NCBI GenBank assembly: GCA_008690995.1
Contig: VRMN01000001.1
Span: 3,286,001 to 3,350,000, forward strand
Reading direction: 5' to 3'
Length of the DNA stretch: 64,000 nucleotides
Origin: Porphyridium purpureum
Lineage: Eukaryota; Rhodophyta; Bangiophyceae; Porphyridiales; Porphyridiaceae
Position 1 is the stretch's first letter; each line of letters starts with the position of its first letter. Positions 1-9,161 of the stretch are shown piece after piece. A program made the position numbers and the translations under genes. Below the pieces are notes generated by a model, which was not told where the DNA came from, ran no database searches, and worked only from the letters and a program-made list of their open reading frames with translations.

Positions 1-1690
1 GCCGCTAGCGACTGGTGGAATCGACGCAAACGCAAGCCAGCAAATATTTTTCCATGCGAAAAGCAGGGCTTGGCATGAAATGCAAGGCCATGAGGTATTG
101 TGACCAGGTGGCACGGCAGCTCTACTGTTTGTTGAACGAGATTCGCGCGTGCCCTTTGGACGTGAATGAAGATCGTAGATCAAGCTTCAGAACGCGCCTC
201 TGGGCGTTTCACTCACACAGCAGGACGGTGTAGGTGCTTAGAAGCGGAGCTTGTGTGGCCGGGTATCAAGATGTGCAAGAGAGGGAGACCGTGCTAAGCA
301 AAAAGGCATGGGGTGGAGGGGGCTTGAGCGCATGCATCACATGCGGCCACGTGCTTAGTTTGCTTTCTGAGAGGGCTCTGCAAGCAGAACCGAACCGTTC
401 AATGGATCAAGTGAGAAAGAGTCACATTATTCGCTCCTTGACAGAAGAGTCATTTGATTGGAAAAGAGTCACATCAAGGTTGATCGTTTCGCCTCTGGTT
501 TTGTACCACTGGCTGTTGTCCCAACCAGGAAACCCGTCAATACAGAGAAAAGAAGACTTGTCTTTAAATGTGCGACCGTTTACAGAAGGGTATTTCGCTT
601 CCAGGCAGGCAGCAGACATTGAGCATCTGACAATGAGAAGCTCTGCATGAGGAACCTAGATTTGAGTGTCAGGACCTAAACAACAGCACGCCGAGTCCGT
701 CCCAGCTGCAGAACTTCCATTCGGTTCTCGAAACCATCCTTAAAGTCGAAATGGTGAGAGAGCTTGGAGACGAAATGGATACCAAAGATTCTGAGCACGC
801 CACGCCGCATCACGCCATGACACAAACCGGCCGGAGTGATGCAGTGTCTCGAAGATCCCGCCGTCCGATTGATTTCCTCGGCTAGTGTTCCCAATGTTTT
901 GTAGAGAAAGAAGCAGGTGCGCTACATCAGCTTGTTCATCAGCATGTCGGGCATCATCTCCTGTCTCTTGAAAAATGTGCAGGGCAGTCTGTGGTCTCGG
1001 CTACCTTGTGCGGCTTTGGGGCATCATTAGAGATGGCTCAAAGCACGTCCCTGACGCTGGAGTCTCGCGGACAACAAAGCAAAGCTTGCATGACGATCAG
1101 AGACAGTTTGCACTCGGTGCACGAAATCGGAATTTTGGTTGACAGTAAAGATGAGAGACACATGCGTTTAAGTGTTCCCAACGGCTATTGGTAGGATGCT
1201 GGAGGACGCAAATGCGGAACAGTGCCGCTGGCAGCTGCAAGCTCACCCGATGACCATGACAAGTGTCATCCGGCGAGACCGAATCGAATCCATCGGAGGC
1301 GGCTTGAGCAGCTATCGATCGCCGGCTGCTCACGAATGATGCAGCAGTCCTCGCGCGCTTCTTACACTGTCATCCAGGCCAACATGTGTAAGGATGAACC
1401 CCTTTTTCGCAAGAGTTTATGCAAAGCACCTCATTTAAGTAGAGCGCGCATAGGGTTTTGTTTGCCTGTGGCTTTTCTGATAACGCAACAGAACGCTCCG
1501 GGCAGGACTCGGTCTGACACAAACGCGCCATGTCGCGCGATTCACAACGCTTTCGCGACCACGTATTCGCCGCGATCATGATGCCTCCAGCGCAGTGCTC
1601 GGTTCGCTGCGTTGTGCGTGCTCGTCGGCTTGATGCATTGTCGTATAAGGTGCGTGAAGTCGCGTGCGTTGAAGAGTGGTTACCGAACAA
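1..1690 (+). other. Fragmentary coding-like region, no intact gene recognised
   Basis: No intact gene can be assigned here. Reading the + strand, stretches with protein-like composition follow one another in all three frames (about 15-650, 637-1194 and 1196-1340), interrupted several times by stops or frame changes. No family is recognisable in any stretch. It could be a decayed gene, or exons of a spliced gene, although introns look rare in this genome. I see no tRNA, rRNA or terminal repeats. The base composition is similar to the neighbouring genes. Confidence 0.3.
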
Positions 1691-2209
1691 ATGCCAGACG
1701 ATTGCCAGACGTGCGGAAGGCAAGCGGGCAAGACGCAGAGAATGATGTCCTTTCGGCCACGAGAAGTGACCGCGACATTTGAAATAATGGACTTTGGTTC
1801 TGACGATCTAGGCGCACTGTTGCTGTCGGCTGCGTCAAACAGCAAAGTACTTTCATGCGCAGAAGACACCTCAAGACGACCAGACAGAGCCAGTTCGGAT
1901 TCGAGTTTGCCTCCTTCATATGAAAGCACCGTTGAAATGTCTTTCGGACAGCAGCGCGAACTTGCGCGCACAAGGGTATGCTTTACTTCTCTTGAAGCCA
2001 AGTTTGGATGTTGGGACAGCACAGACGGGCTACGGACTCCGCGGAGACTGCCGAAATTCCAGCCCGTTTTAACCACCATCCTGGAAGTCGACAACGAAGA
2101 CGATGAGGAAGAGCCAGGCGCGGTGACCGAGAACCATGCAGTCTCCGTGTCACAATCCCAACCGCGCTGCGAAGAACCGAGTGGTGCGATCCATCGAACG
2201 ATGTCATGA
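1691..2209 (+). CDS. Hypothetical protein, acidic C-terminal part
   Basis: An open frame of 172 codons starts at the first ATG (1691); a second candidate start is the ATG at 1742. The product is Ser- and acid-rich, with an EVDNEDDEEEPG acidic run about 30 residues before its end and no membrane segment. No family is recognised. An open frame also exists on the opposite strand over the same bases, so coding status is uncertain. The + frame is preferred because its composition (acidic run, no poly-Ser artefact) is more natural and because it continues the direction of the coding-like fragments to its left. It may be the 3' end of the same decayed or spliced gene. Confidence 0.35.
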   Translation: MPDDCQTCGRQAGKTQRMMSFRPREVTATFEIMDFGSDDLGALLLSAASNSKVLSCAEDTSRRPDRASSDSSLPPSYESTVEMSFGQQRELARTRVCFTSLEAKFGCWDSTDGLRTPRRLPKFQPVLTTILEVDNEDDEEEPGAVTENHAVSVSQSQPRCEEPSGAIHRTMS

Positions 2210-2953
2210 GTCAAGCTGTCGCGTCCGACAGCCCGTCTGTGAACTAGTGGACCAGTCCTATTTACATTAAAAAAACTTTGAACTTGCTGGTACCCGCGAG
2301 TCTGCGCGCGCGGGACCTGTTCTCACGAAGCCCACTCACGGCTACACACACCCGTCCATCTCCCAATCCGAGCCACCGCTCTGCCGCTACCCAACTCTCC
2401 TCACCCGCCGTCCCTTATCCATGACCCAAACCGATATCTCCAGTTTGTCGCTAAATCAACGGAACCGAATGAACCGAATGAACCGAATGAACCGAATGAA
2501 CCGTTTGCGTCGCGCACAGTGCGTCCGGTTCAGCGAGCGCGCGACGCAATCGGTTAGCGCGGGCCGCTTGCGCTTCTGATGACGCTGGTGATTCAGCGAG
2601 TCGGGTTCTAGTAAATTGGGTCTGTTTTAGTATGTACAGCGAGAGAGTGTGTGTGTGTGTGTGCGCAAAACGAGAACGGGTGGGCGTTGATGGCGGGGCG
2701 AGTGCCGGTGACGGAGGTGGCGTGCTGGGTGTGTTGCGGGTAAGTTGGTGCGGTGGAGGAGAAATAAGAAGGGGGGGAAAGGAGAGAAAGGAGGAACGGT
2801 GTGGAAGGGGGGAGGGGAGGTGAGAACGGAGGTGGGAGAGGAGGAGTCCGGTGTGCGGGGAACGACAGGAATAAACGGCGGCGGTTGTGGTGGGTGGTGG
2901 AAGTGGTGGGGGGTGAGAGACGCGTGTGGGGAGAGAGGGAGAGACACAATACC
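2210..2953 (+). promoter_or_regulatory. PP6 upstream region: GAACCGAAT repeats, TGTACAG, purine-rich leader
   Basis: This is a gene-free spacer. At 2462-2503 the 9-mer GAACCGAAT is repeated in tandem about four times. TGTACAG lies at 2633-2639 and is followed directly by GAGAGAG and a GT microsatellite (about 2640-2663). From about 2750 to 2950 the + strand is almost purely G and A, ending just before the PP6 ATG. The purine-rich sense leader recurs before other genes in this window. The role of TGTACAG as an initiator is inference. Confidence 0.45.
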
Positions 2954-3868
2954 ATGGGGCTGCAGTTGGACTTGTGGATTGAAAAGGTGAAGCGCGGCGA
3001 GCATTTGGGCGAGTGGGAGTTGAAGCAGCTGTGTGACTTTGTCAAGGAGCTGCTGATCGAGGAGTCGAACGTGCAGCCCGTGAGGACGCCCGTCACGGTT
3101 TGTGGCGATATCCATGGTCAGTTTCATGACTTGCTCAACTTGCTGAAAACGGGCGGCGACGTGCCGGACACGAGTTATATCTTTATGGGCGACTTTGTGG
3201 ACCGCGGGTACCACTCGTTAGAGACATTCACCTTGCTGCTTTGCCTCAAGGCACGGTATCCCGCGCACGTCACCCTGCTGCGAGGCAACCACGAAAGCAG
3301 ACAGATCACGCAAGTGTACGGCTTTTACGACGAGTGCCAGCGAAAATACGGCACGGCGAACGCGTGGAAGTATTGTTGCGAGGTGTTTGACTACTTGACC
3401 ATTGCCGCGCTCGTAGATGGATCGATCTTATGTGTGCACGGCGGGCTCTCGCCGGACATTCGCACGCTCGATCAAGTGCGAACCATTGATCGACGTCAGG
3501 AAATCCCGCCCGAGGGCGCGTTTTGCGACCTGATGTGGTCCGACCCGGAAGATGTAGACACGTGGGCCGTGAGCCCTCGAGGTGCGGGCTGGCTCTTCGG
3601 CGCCAAGGTCACGCAGGAATTCAACACAATCAACAAGCTCGAGCTAATTTGTCGCGCTCACCAGCTCGTACAGGAGGGGTACAAGTTCCTCTTTGATGAC
3701 TCAGTCGTCACGGTTTGGAGCGCGCCAAATTACTGCTATCGCTGTGGCAACGTCGCCGCGATTCTGTCATTTGACGAGAACCGAAAGAGAGAAGCAAAAA
3801 TCTTTAGGGAAGACGAGGAAGAACATCGTGCGCCGCCCCCGCGGTCGACGGTACCGTACTTTTTGTAA
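2954..3868 (+). CDS. PPP6C: Serine/threonine protein phosphatase 6 catalytic subunit
   Basis: A PPP-family metallophosphatase of 304 residues, almost exactly the length of PP6 catalytic subunits (about 305). Signature motifs are intact: GDIHG at 51-55, GDFVDRG at 79-85, GNHE at 111-114, then HGGLSPDI and [11 protein letters not shown]. The C-terminus ends in PYFL, the tail that PP2A, PP4 and PP6 carry for carboxyl-methylation. The N-terminal stretch [20 protein letters not shown] and the sequence [11 protein letters not shown] resemble PP6 more than PP4 or PP2A. The ATG at 2954 is chosen because it gives the family length; the frame is open further upstream but that part is low-complexity purine-rich leader. 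PP6 acts in cell-cycle and stress signalling with SAPS-type regulatory subunits. Confidence 0.95.
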   Translation: MGLQLDLWIEKVKRGEHLGEWELKQLCDFVKELLIEESNVQPVRTPVTVCGDIHGQFHDLLNLLKTGGDVPDTSYIFMGDFVDRGYHSLETFTLLLCLKARYPAHVTLLRGNHESRQITQVYGFYDECQRKYGTANAWKYCCEVFDYLTIAALVDGSILCVHGGLSPDIRTLDQVRTIDRRQEIPPEGAFCDLMWSDPEDVDTWAVSPRGAGWLFGAKVTQEFNTINKLELICRAHQLVQEGYKFLFDDSVVTVWSAPNYCYRCGNVAAILSFDENRKREAKIFREDEEEHRAPPPRSTVPYFL

Positions 3869-4077
3869 TCTGAACAGGATTCGCCACGCTTTCGTGCATG
3901 GCCTTTTAACAATCTGTCAACGTGATCTTTTTCCGCGTTTCTCTTTCTCGTCATCTGACTCTTCGGCGCCCACCCCTGCTCGCCACTCCTTTGTAAGCCT
4001 TTTCACGCACATCCGAAGCGACGATCCATCCGCGAAAGATCACGAAACCTTCTGATACGGGGTACGTAGCGCACACG

Positions 4078-4917
4078 ATGCTTGGCTTTGCTGAGCCTCC
4101 AGCCTGGCCCAGCTCCGCGACGCCCGCATTTCGTGTGCCGAGAATTACGTGTTCGTGCTTGCCACACGATGCGTCACAGAGCACACGCTGGCGGCGAGTT
4201 GCCCATGCGCTTGGCACACTGGCGATCTGTGGCGTGATGTGTGTTTCTCTGGTGGATGCAGCAACAAATTCTGCGCAACCGCCATCGCATTCGCCGAGTA
4301 CATCGACGGCCAGTTGCCCCGAGTGCCTCGGCGTTGATACTCAAGGCATGCTTGCTCCCTGTCCGAGCATGTGGACGTGTGTATCGTCGCAAGACGACAA
4401 CCCGGCCCATTTTGCGCCTCCGTGGGAGTATGATCAGAACCGGACCGCGGCATTTGAGAGGCTGAAGAGCGCTTTGCAGATAGAAAAGGGCGCCTCGATA
4501 GAGTACGTGTCGAACGATGGCTCATACCTTTACGTGACATTTACGTCGCCAATCGGTATTGACGACTGCGAGTTCTTTTTCACGCCCAATGATAACACGA
4601 TCCAGTTCCGTAGTGCACGGCGAGGTACCGCGGCACCATGGGACGCAAATGTAAACTTCTCGCGACTTGAAGCGTTGCGCAAGAAGTGCAAATTCACCAA
4701 TGTGGACATTCTGAGGAACAGGCAGCGAGTCTTCCTGTTTTTCGAGTCGCCGTTCGATCGGTTTGGGCCTCTGACCGAGGACACCAAATATAATCTAGAT
4801 ATATATGACTCGATCAGGACAGGCGGCTCGGACGAAAAGGGCAGGACGCAGAAGTTCGACCTCGATCCATTTGCCCCTGCTGTTTCGCCGCTCGTTGCCC
4901 CGAAACCAAGCCGATAG
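4078..4917 (+). CDS. DUF1499 family protein, probably thylakoid lumen
   Basis: 279 residues. The mature part carries the DUF1499 hallmarks: a PCPSMWTCVSS motif at about 94-104, FAPPWEYD at 112-119, then YLYVTFTSP, a CEFFFTPNDNTIQFRSARRG strand pair and a final RLEALRKK helix. DUF1499 proteins of plants and algae are plastid or thylakoid-lumen proteins of unknown function. The first 60 residues fit a bipartite targeting signal: a Ser/Pro/Arg-rich start, then paired arginines at 39-40 before a hydrophobic segment (42-60) ending in a DAAT cleavage-like site, reminiscent of a twin-arginine lumen signal. The gene converges on the next one with only 15 bp between the stops. Confidence 0.8.
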   Translation: MLGFAEPPAWPSSATPAFRVPRITCSCLPHDASQSTRWRRVAHALGTLAICGVMCVSLVDAATNSAQPPSHSPSTSTASCPECLGVDTQGMLAPCPSMWTCVSSQDDNPAHFAPPWEYDQNRTAAFERLKSALQIEKGASIEYVSNDGSYLYVTFTSPIGIDDCEFFFTPNDNTIQFRSARRGTAAPWDANVNFSRLEALRKKCKFTNVDILRNRQRVFLFFESPFDRFGPLTEDTKYNLDIYDSIRTGGSDEKGRTQKFDLDPFAPAVSPLVAPKPSR

Positions 4918-4932
4918 CGCATTGTGCTTCTG

Positions 4933-5694
4933 CTATCGCTTTGCTGTCACATCTGTTGCTGACTCGGCTTTGCTGGTGGTAGTCTTAGTTGCCCCGGTTT
5001 GCCCATTTTGCGCCAGGCGAATCGCATGCGCCACAAACTCCTCCGGCTCGTCGCGGAAATTGCGGCTGAGGGCGAGAACGGCTGGATCATGGCGTGCCGC
5101 TCTTTGCACGAGCTCCTCGAATAATGCGTCCTGCAGAAAGCGCTGCGCTCGCGTCCTCTTCAGTAAACTGAGAGTTTCATCCACTTGCCGTTCGATGCGT
5201 GTCTGTGCATGTTCTAGCGCCGACAGGCCCTGTGCACTGCTTTCGTCATTGCTCTTGGCAACCTTGGGTGGCTTGACGTAATCGAGCTTGTATCCTCGGC
5301 GTGGAATGGGCTCTTCCTCTCGCGTGAGGCTGGACCAGACGATCCACGCCCCGTCCGGAAGTCGTCGAAAGCTTGCGTCGTCGCAAACTTCTGTCAGGAA
5401 GAACGGCGCGGTGAAAGCGTAGACCTGCTTGATGTCGGATGCCTTTAGAAACACGGTCGGATATACTTCCGGTTGCGCGTCCGCGAGCAAGTGCTTGAAG
5501 CGCAGCATGCTGTAACCGTACATTTGCACGGTGAGCAGGTTACCATCCGGGTACTCTAGAGTGTTGAATCGGCGACCAGAGATCAGGCTGCGCAGAAAGC
5601 TAGCAACCAGACTCGAGCCGCCAACAGCGCGGAACGCCGCGTCGCCTTTACCCAGCAGCGCACCGATGGTCAAAGACGTTGCCACCGGCGCCAT
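4933..5694 (-). CDS. Conserved-looking hypothetical protein
   Basis: 253 residues from an ATG at 5694, family not recognised. The N-terminal 30 residues are hydrophobic and poor in acidic residues (MAPVATSLTIGALLGKGDAA), which could be an organellar targeting segment. The middle (about 45-135) is compact and globular-looking, with aromatic motifs such as QMYGYSMLRFKHLL and YAFTAPFFL. The C-terminal 100 residues are charged and helical, ending in a Thr/Lys-rich tail. There is no clear transmembrane helix. It is tail-to-tail with the DUF1499 gene, 15 bp apart. The open frame, composition and start are convincing for a real gene, but the function cannot be stated. Confidence 0.7.
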   Translation of the reverse strand: MAPVATSLTIGALLGKGDAAFRAVGGSSLVASFLRSLISGRRFNTLEYPDGNLLTVQMYGYSMLRFKHLLADAQPEVYPTVFLKASDIKQVYAFTAPFFLTEVCDDASFRRLPDGAWIVWSSLTREEEPIPRRGYKLDYVKPPKVAKSNDESSAQGLSALEHAQTRIERQVDETLSLLKRTRAQRFLQDALFEELVQRAARHDPAVLALSRNFRDEPEEFVAHAIRLAQNGQTGATKTTTSKAESATDVTAKR

Positions 5695-5884
5695 CGGATA
5701 GAAGTTTTCCCTCAGTTCTCTCTTTCAGCGATCCTCAAGAAACATCGCGAGCAGGCGACATGCATGGTGGGAGGCGCAAAATACGCAAGTTACAAGGTGG
5801 GCTTTATTGAAGGGTTCTTGGGGATGAGAAACAAAACTCTGCAGAAACTGACCGCGATCCTGCCGACTGACGCCGCCGCCAACG

Positions 5885-6526
5885 CTAGACCATATGCCCA
5901 CGCGCCGCCTGGAGCGGGACGGCGCGTTTAATAAAATAGACCTGCAAGGCCGCGACGAGAACGACAGACAAGCACTCGATCAAGGACCATATACGCACGC
6001 GCTGGTTGGTGCTCACAACTGTGGAGAGATGGCGGTCGTGGAGCTGGCGATAATTTGCCTGGTGGAATTCGACCATGCGAACCAAGTGGGACACACTGAC
6101 CACTGCCTTCTCAACCGCGTCGAGGTTATCGCGCTTTGCCAAAGCTTGCAGGTCTTCGCCCACCGCATCATCTGTATCAATGACCACCTTGACCGTCTTG
6201 TGCGACACGACGCTCATTTGATTCGAGAAGCAGAACGCGTACCGCCCCATTTTCTCCGCGACAAACTGTTTCTTTCCCTGTCCCTGCTTGACATCCTCGA
6301 CCAGCACGCCGCCGTCTGCGTCCGTCACCAGCACGTCTATGTCCATTTGCGAGCCGGACGTCACTGCATACGCCATGGTCACGGTCGTCCCCGGCTGTCT
6401 GACCACCTCATAGATGCACTCCTTCTTGCCTGGCCCCAGATCAAAACTCACAGCGTCTGCCCGCCACCCCACACAGCTGCTCACCACCACCACCACCGTC
6501 AAGAGCACCACCACCAATCCCCTCAT
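5885..6526 (-). CDS. p24/emp24/GP25L (TMED2-like) cargo receptor
   Basis: 213 residues from the ATG at 6526; the frame extends upstream but without another ATG. Order: a signal peptide (hydrophobic 1-25, LVVVLLTVVVVVSS), a GOLD domain with the conserved early Cys (KKECIYEV) and late Cys (GRYAFCFSN), a coiled-coil region, and a single C-terminal membrane helix (IWSLIECLSVVLVAALQVYF) with a short cytosolic tail starting IKRAV. p24 proteins cycle between ER and Golgi in COPI and COPII vesicles and help sort cargo. The length of about 200 residues is typical. The tail lacks a terminal di-lysine signal, as in TMED2-type members. The gene is divergent from the carrier gene. Confidence 0.9.
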   Translation of the reverse strand: MRGLVVVLLTVVVVVSSCVGWRADAVSFDLGPGKKECIYEVVRQPGTTVTMAYAVTSGSQMDIDVLVTDADGGVLVEDVKQGQGKKQFVAEKMGRYAFCFSNQMSVVSHKTVKVVIDTDDAVGEDLQALAKRDNLDAVEKAVVSVSHLVRMVEFHQANYRQLHDRHLSTVVSTNQRVRIWSLIECLSVVLVAALQVYFIKRAVPLQAARGHMV

Positions 6527-6568
6527 CCTCAAACATCCATCACTACACAGCCCATCACAACACAATTG

Positions 6569-6600
<32 letters not shown>

Positions 6601-6914
6601 CGCCCTCTCCCCCCTTCTCCCTGCCCCGTCTCCTTGTCCCGCAAAACTCTTTTCACTCTTTCGCCCCACAGAACCCTACAGAACCCTAGAATCGCGTCAT
6701 TACCCTAATCGGTTCCAATTTCACTGTACACGCTTGCAGGTGTTCAGTTCCATTGAGAATTGGAACTGTACTTTGATTTCTCTGGCCTTTAATCTGGCGG
6801 CTGCGTGACTGGCTGAGTGGGAGCTGCTGCTGCGACACATAGAGGTGGCAGTGCGGGGTGTATTCATGTGTATGTGAGAGGGGATTGCGAGGGTTGAATG
6901 CGATCGGCAACGGT
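6527..6914. promoter_or_regulatory. Divergent promoter region with CT microsatellite and telo-box-like motifs
   Basis: A gene-free spacer between the TMED (minus) and carrier (plus) starts. It holds a (CT)14 run at 6569-6596, which reads as GA on the TMED sense strand and is followed by pyrimidine-rich DNA. Three telomere-like motifs lie at 6672-6678 and 6682-6688 (AACCCTA) and 6702-6708 (ACCCTAA). CTGTACA at 6724-6730 is TGTACAG on the TMED sense strand. Promoter function is inferred from position and recurrence elsewhere in the window. Confidence 0.45.
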
Positions 6915-7928
6915 ATGGGAACCGTGGAGAAGACGCGCCATGAGAAGGCGGACGGACCGCAGGTGGACGCCGCCGATGTCGCGCGGCGGTCCGCGCTGGC
7001 GGGCGCACTCGCAGGCATGAACACAAGCATCCTCTTGCACCCGCTCGACACCATCAAGACAATGCGCCAGACTGATCCCAGGGCGAACCGCGGGATCTTC
7101 CTCACGGGAAAACGAATCGTCGAGTCGCGCGGCTGGCGCGCGCTGTACGCAGGCATGTGGCCTTCCATGCTGGGCTCCGCGCCGTCCTCCGCCGTTTACT
7201 TCGGCACGTACGAGTATGTCAGAAATAGGCTCGCCGCTTCAGGAAGCGTCGATTTGCACATCTCCACCTTGAGGCTGCCGATCAATCTCGTCGCAGCAGC
7301 CAGCGGTAACATAGCATCGTCCTTCATTTTCGTGCCCAAGGAAGTGATCAAGCAGAGGTTGCAGAGCAACTACGCGCCAAACGTGTTTGCGGTCGTGCGC
7401 AAACTGTATGCCGAACTGGGCTTCGTCGGCTTTTACGCGGGCTATTTGGCAACGCTCTTCCGTAATGTTCCCAGTAATGCCCTTAAATTTGTACTCTACG
7501 AGGAGGCAAAACGACTCCTTTTCATAAGACACGGAAAGCGACAGGACGCTACCACGCAGCTGTCTCCCGTGGAGCATGTGGTCGCGGGCGCATTCGCCGG
7601 TATGATATCATCTTCTATTACGACACCTATGGACGTGTGCAAAACGAAATTCGCGACAGGCACGAACGGCTTGTCCCGAAGCGTGCCGGCATTGCTGGTG
7701 CGAATTTTCCGGGAGGAGGGTATCGCGGGCTTGTACGTCGGGTCGACGTCGCGAATTCTTTGGGCGGCATTTTTCTCTGCCATTGGCTTCAGCTCATACG
7801 AATTTTTCAAACGCATTCTAATACCATCAAACAAGCGCGTGCGTTGGACCAGCTTTGCGCAAAGGCCCAACCGCCGCCGGGTCTGCTCGACCGCACGGTA
7901 TTCGCAGTCTTCGGCAATCACATGCTGA
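6915..7928 (+). CDS. Mitochondrial carrier family protein, mitoferrin-like/SAM-carrier-like
   Basis: 337 residues from the ATG at 6915. Three carrier repeats are visible with their signature loops: PLDTIKTMRQ, VPKEVIKQRLQ and TPMDVCKTKFA, each followed by a second helix and a G-rich stretch (LYAGMWPSMLGSAPSSAVYF, FYAGYLATLFRNVPSNALKF, LYVGSTSRILWAAFFSAIGF). The phrase GSAPSSAVYFGTYEY and the segment SGNIASSFIFVPKE resemble the plant plastid mitoferrin-like protein and the S-adenosylmethionine carriers. Iron or SAM transport across an organelle envelope is therefore the best guess, not proven. The charged N-terminal 35 residues lack a strong transit signal. The C-terminal 35 residues extend beyond the usual carrier end and are Arg/Ser-rich. 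Confidence 0.85.
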   Translation: MGTVEKTRHEKADGPQVDAADVARRSALAGALAGMNTSILLHPLDTIKTMRQTDPRANRGIFLTGKRIVESRGWRALYAGMWPSMLGSAPSSAVYFGTYEYVRNRLAASGSVDLHISTLRLPINLVAAASGNIASSFIFVPKEVIKQRLQSNYAPNVFAVVRKLYAELGFVGFYAGYLATLFRNVPSNALKFVLYEEAKRLLFIRHGKRQDATTQLSPVEHVVAGAFAGMISSSITTPMDVCKTKFATGTNGLSRSVPALLVRIFREEGIAGLYVGSTSRILWAAFFSAIGFSSYEFFKRILIPSNKRVRWTSFAQRPNRRRVCSTARYSQSSAITC

Positions 7929-8053
7929 CTGCCTTCTTGGCGTAATCTTCCTCGCTCTCTAAAGCAGGGTATGCCTCTGCTTGCTTCTTACTACTTTCTG
8001 ATAAAAGCTCCAGCGCTTTGCATAGAGACGAGCCGGGCACGAGCTCTTGACAT

Positions 8054-8773
8054 TCAGCAAGCACTACGCGAGAAGAACGGCTCTCTGCAGAACACCTCAG
8101 CGAAATCCTGTTCAAGAAACTCCCGCGCAACGTCCACGTCGTTTGAAATGTTCGCGACAAGGTCTTGGAACTCGGGGAACTTCATCTCATCACGCAGCCA
8201 GCCGATAATACACAGTCTTAGCTCGCCGCCATAGAAATCATCCTCAAAAGCGTGCATCAGATGTGCCTCCACGAGCCTTTCCCTCACATCGCCGAATGTA
8301 GGACTCACACCTACGTTCACCACCGCTTTGTACACAGGCGGAGGTTGCGAGTGGCCGTCTTCATATGCGCCGGCGCCCGCTTGCGGGTACACCTGAGCCC
8401 AGCCGCAGTAGACTCCGTTGGATAAAACGTCCAAGTCTGGCGAGTCTGTGCGGGCCAAGTTCGCTGTCGGGAAGCCGAGCTTTTTGGCACCACGGCCAAA
8501 TCCTTTCTCGACAACTGCTTGCAGCACAACGGCTTTCGGAAGCTGTTGCGTTCTCTGGAGCGAGCTAACCAAATGCGTAGCGTGCGAAGATGCATCACTC
8601 GCCGAGCAGGAAATGAATCTGTGGATTCGTCTCGTGGGGGAGTATTTCCGTGGGGCTCCCGCGCGAGCCGGTGCCTTGCAGACGGCGTTCGACCGAGACA
8701 CCGGCCAGCGCTTGCAGAATCCAACATTACTCACAAAGCACGGCAATCGACCGCAGTCCGTCGGATTCCTCAT
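8054..8773 (-). CDS. Riboflavin kinase (monofunctional, eukaryotic type)
   Basis: 239 residues from the ATG at 8773. The C-terminal 150 residues form the riboflavin kinase fold: GFGRGAKKLGFPTANLA (ATP/Mg-binding PTAN motif), GVYCGWAQV, KAVVNVGVSPTFGD and the catalytic Glu in VEAHLMHAFEDDFYGGELRL. It phosphorylates riboflavin to FMN with ATP. The roughly 90 residues before the domain are Arg/Ser/Cys-rich and could target an organelle. No FAD-synthetase, HAD phosphatase or other partner domain is fused. The ATG at 8773 overlaps the stop of the upstream CHCH gene as ATGA. The frame stays open further upstream but without another ATG. A start at an internal ATG with its own promoter is the alternative. 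Confidence 0.88.
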   Translation of the reverse strand: MRNPTDCGRLPCFVSNVGFCKRWPVSRSNAVCKAPARAGAPRKYSPTRRIHRFISCSASDASSHATHLVSSLQRTQQLPKAVVLQAVVEKGFGRGAKKLGFPTANLARTDSPDLDVLSNGVYCGWAQVYPQAGAGAYEDGHSQPPPVYKAVVNVGVSPTFGDVRERLVEAHLMHAFEDDFYGGELRLCIIGWLRDEMKFPEFQDLVANISNDVDVAREFLEQDFAEVFCREPFFSRSAC

Positions 8774-9042
8774 GATTTCCCTGTGTCTGCGCTGCCCGAA
8801 CTCTGCTGCGTATTCTGCACGTGTGGATTTGCAAGACCAAGCAGCTCTCGCTGTGTCTTCACACACAAATTCCACGCGTCCACCGCGTGCTTGCACTTTG
8901 ACTCGTCAAAGTTGTTCTTCTCCAAGCAAGCCTGAATCGCACACGCGCGTTTGTGGCAGCGAATCTCCGCTTCGTCCTGCGCGTCCGGATCTCCACCTAG
9001 GCCCGCGTTCCTCTCCGTCTTCTTGCTTCCAAACCAGCCCAT
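8770..9042 (-). CDS. Twin CX9C (CHCH) mitochondrial protein, CMC-like
   Basis: 90 residues starting MGWFGSKK at the ATG 9042. The core has two CX9C motifs: C-x9-C in CHKRACAIQAC and C-x9-C in CKHAVDAWNLC, the helix-hairpin arrangement of CHCH proteins oxidised by Mia40 in the intermembrane space. It resembles CMC4/CMC-type cytochrome oxidase assembly factors, but the exact orthologue cannot be fixed by eye. The frame stays open upstream of 9042, but that part is Arg-rich and lacks conserved features. It sits head-to-head with TBCC (119 bp) and its stop overlaps the riboflavin kinase start. Confidence 0.82.
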   Translation of the reverse strand: MGWFGSKKTERNAGLGGDPDAQDEAEIRCHKRACAIQACLEKNNFDESKCKHAVDAWNLCVKTQRELLGLANPHVQNTQQSSGSADTGKS

Positions 9043-9161
9043 CAGAGACGCACGCGTTCTGCTTGCTTGTCCAACGTTGGTCGCTCTTGTACACGCCGCA
9101 ACTACTGCGACGCGGCGGTCTGTGAGAACGATCGCGCCTCTGCGCACGCACGGTTGGATGG

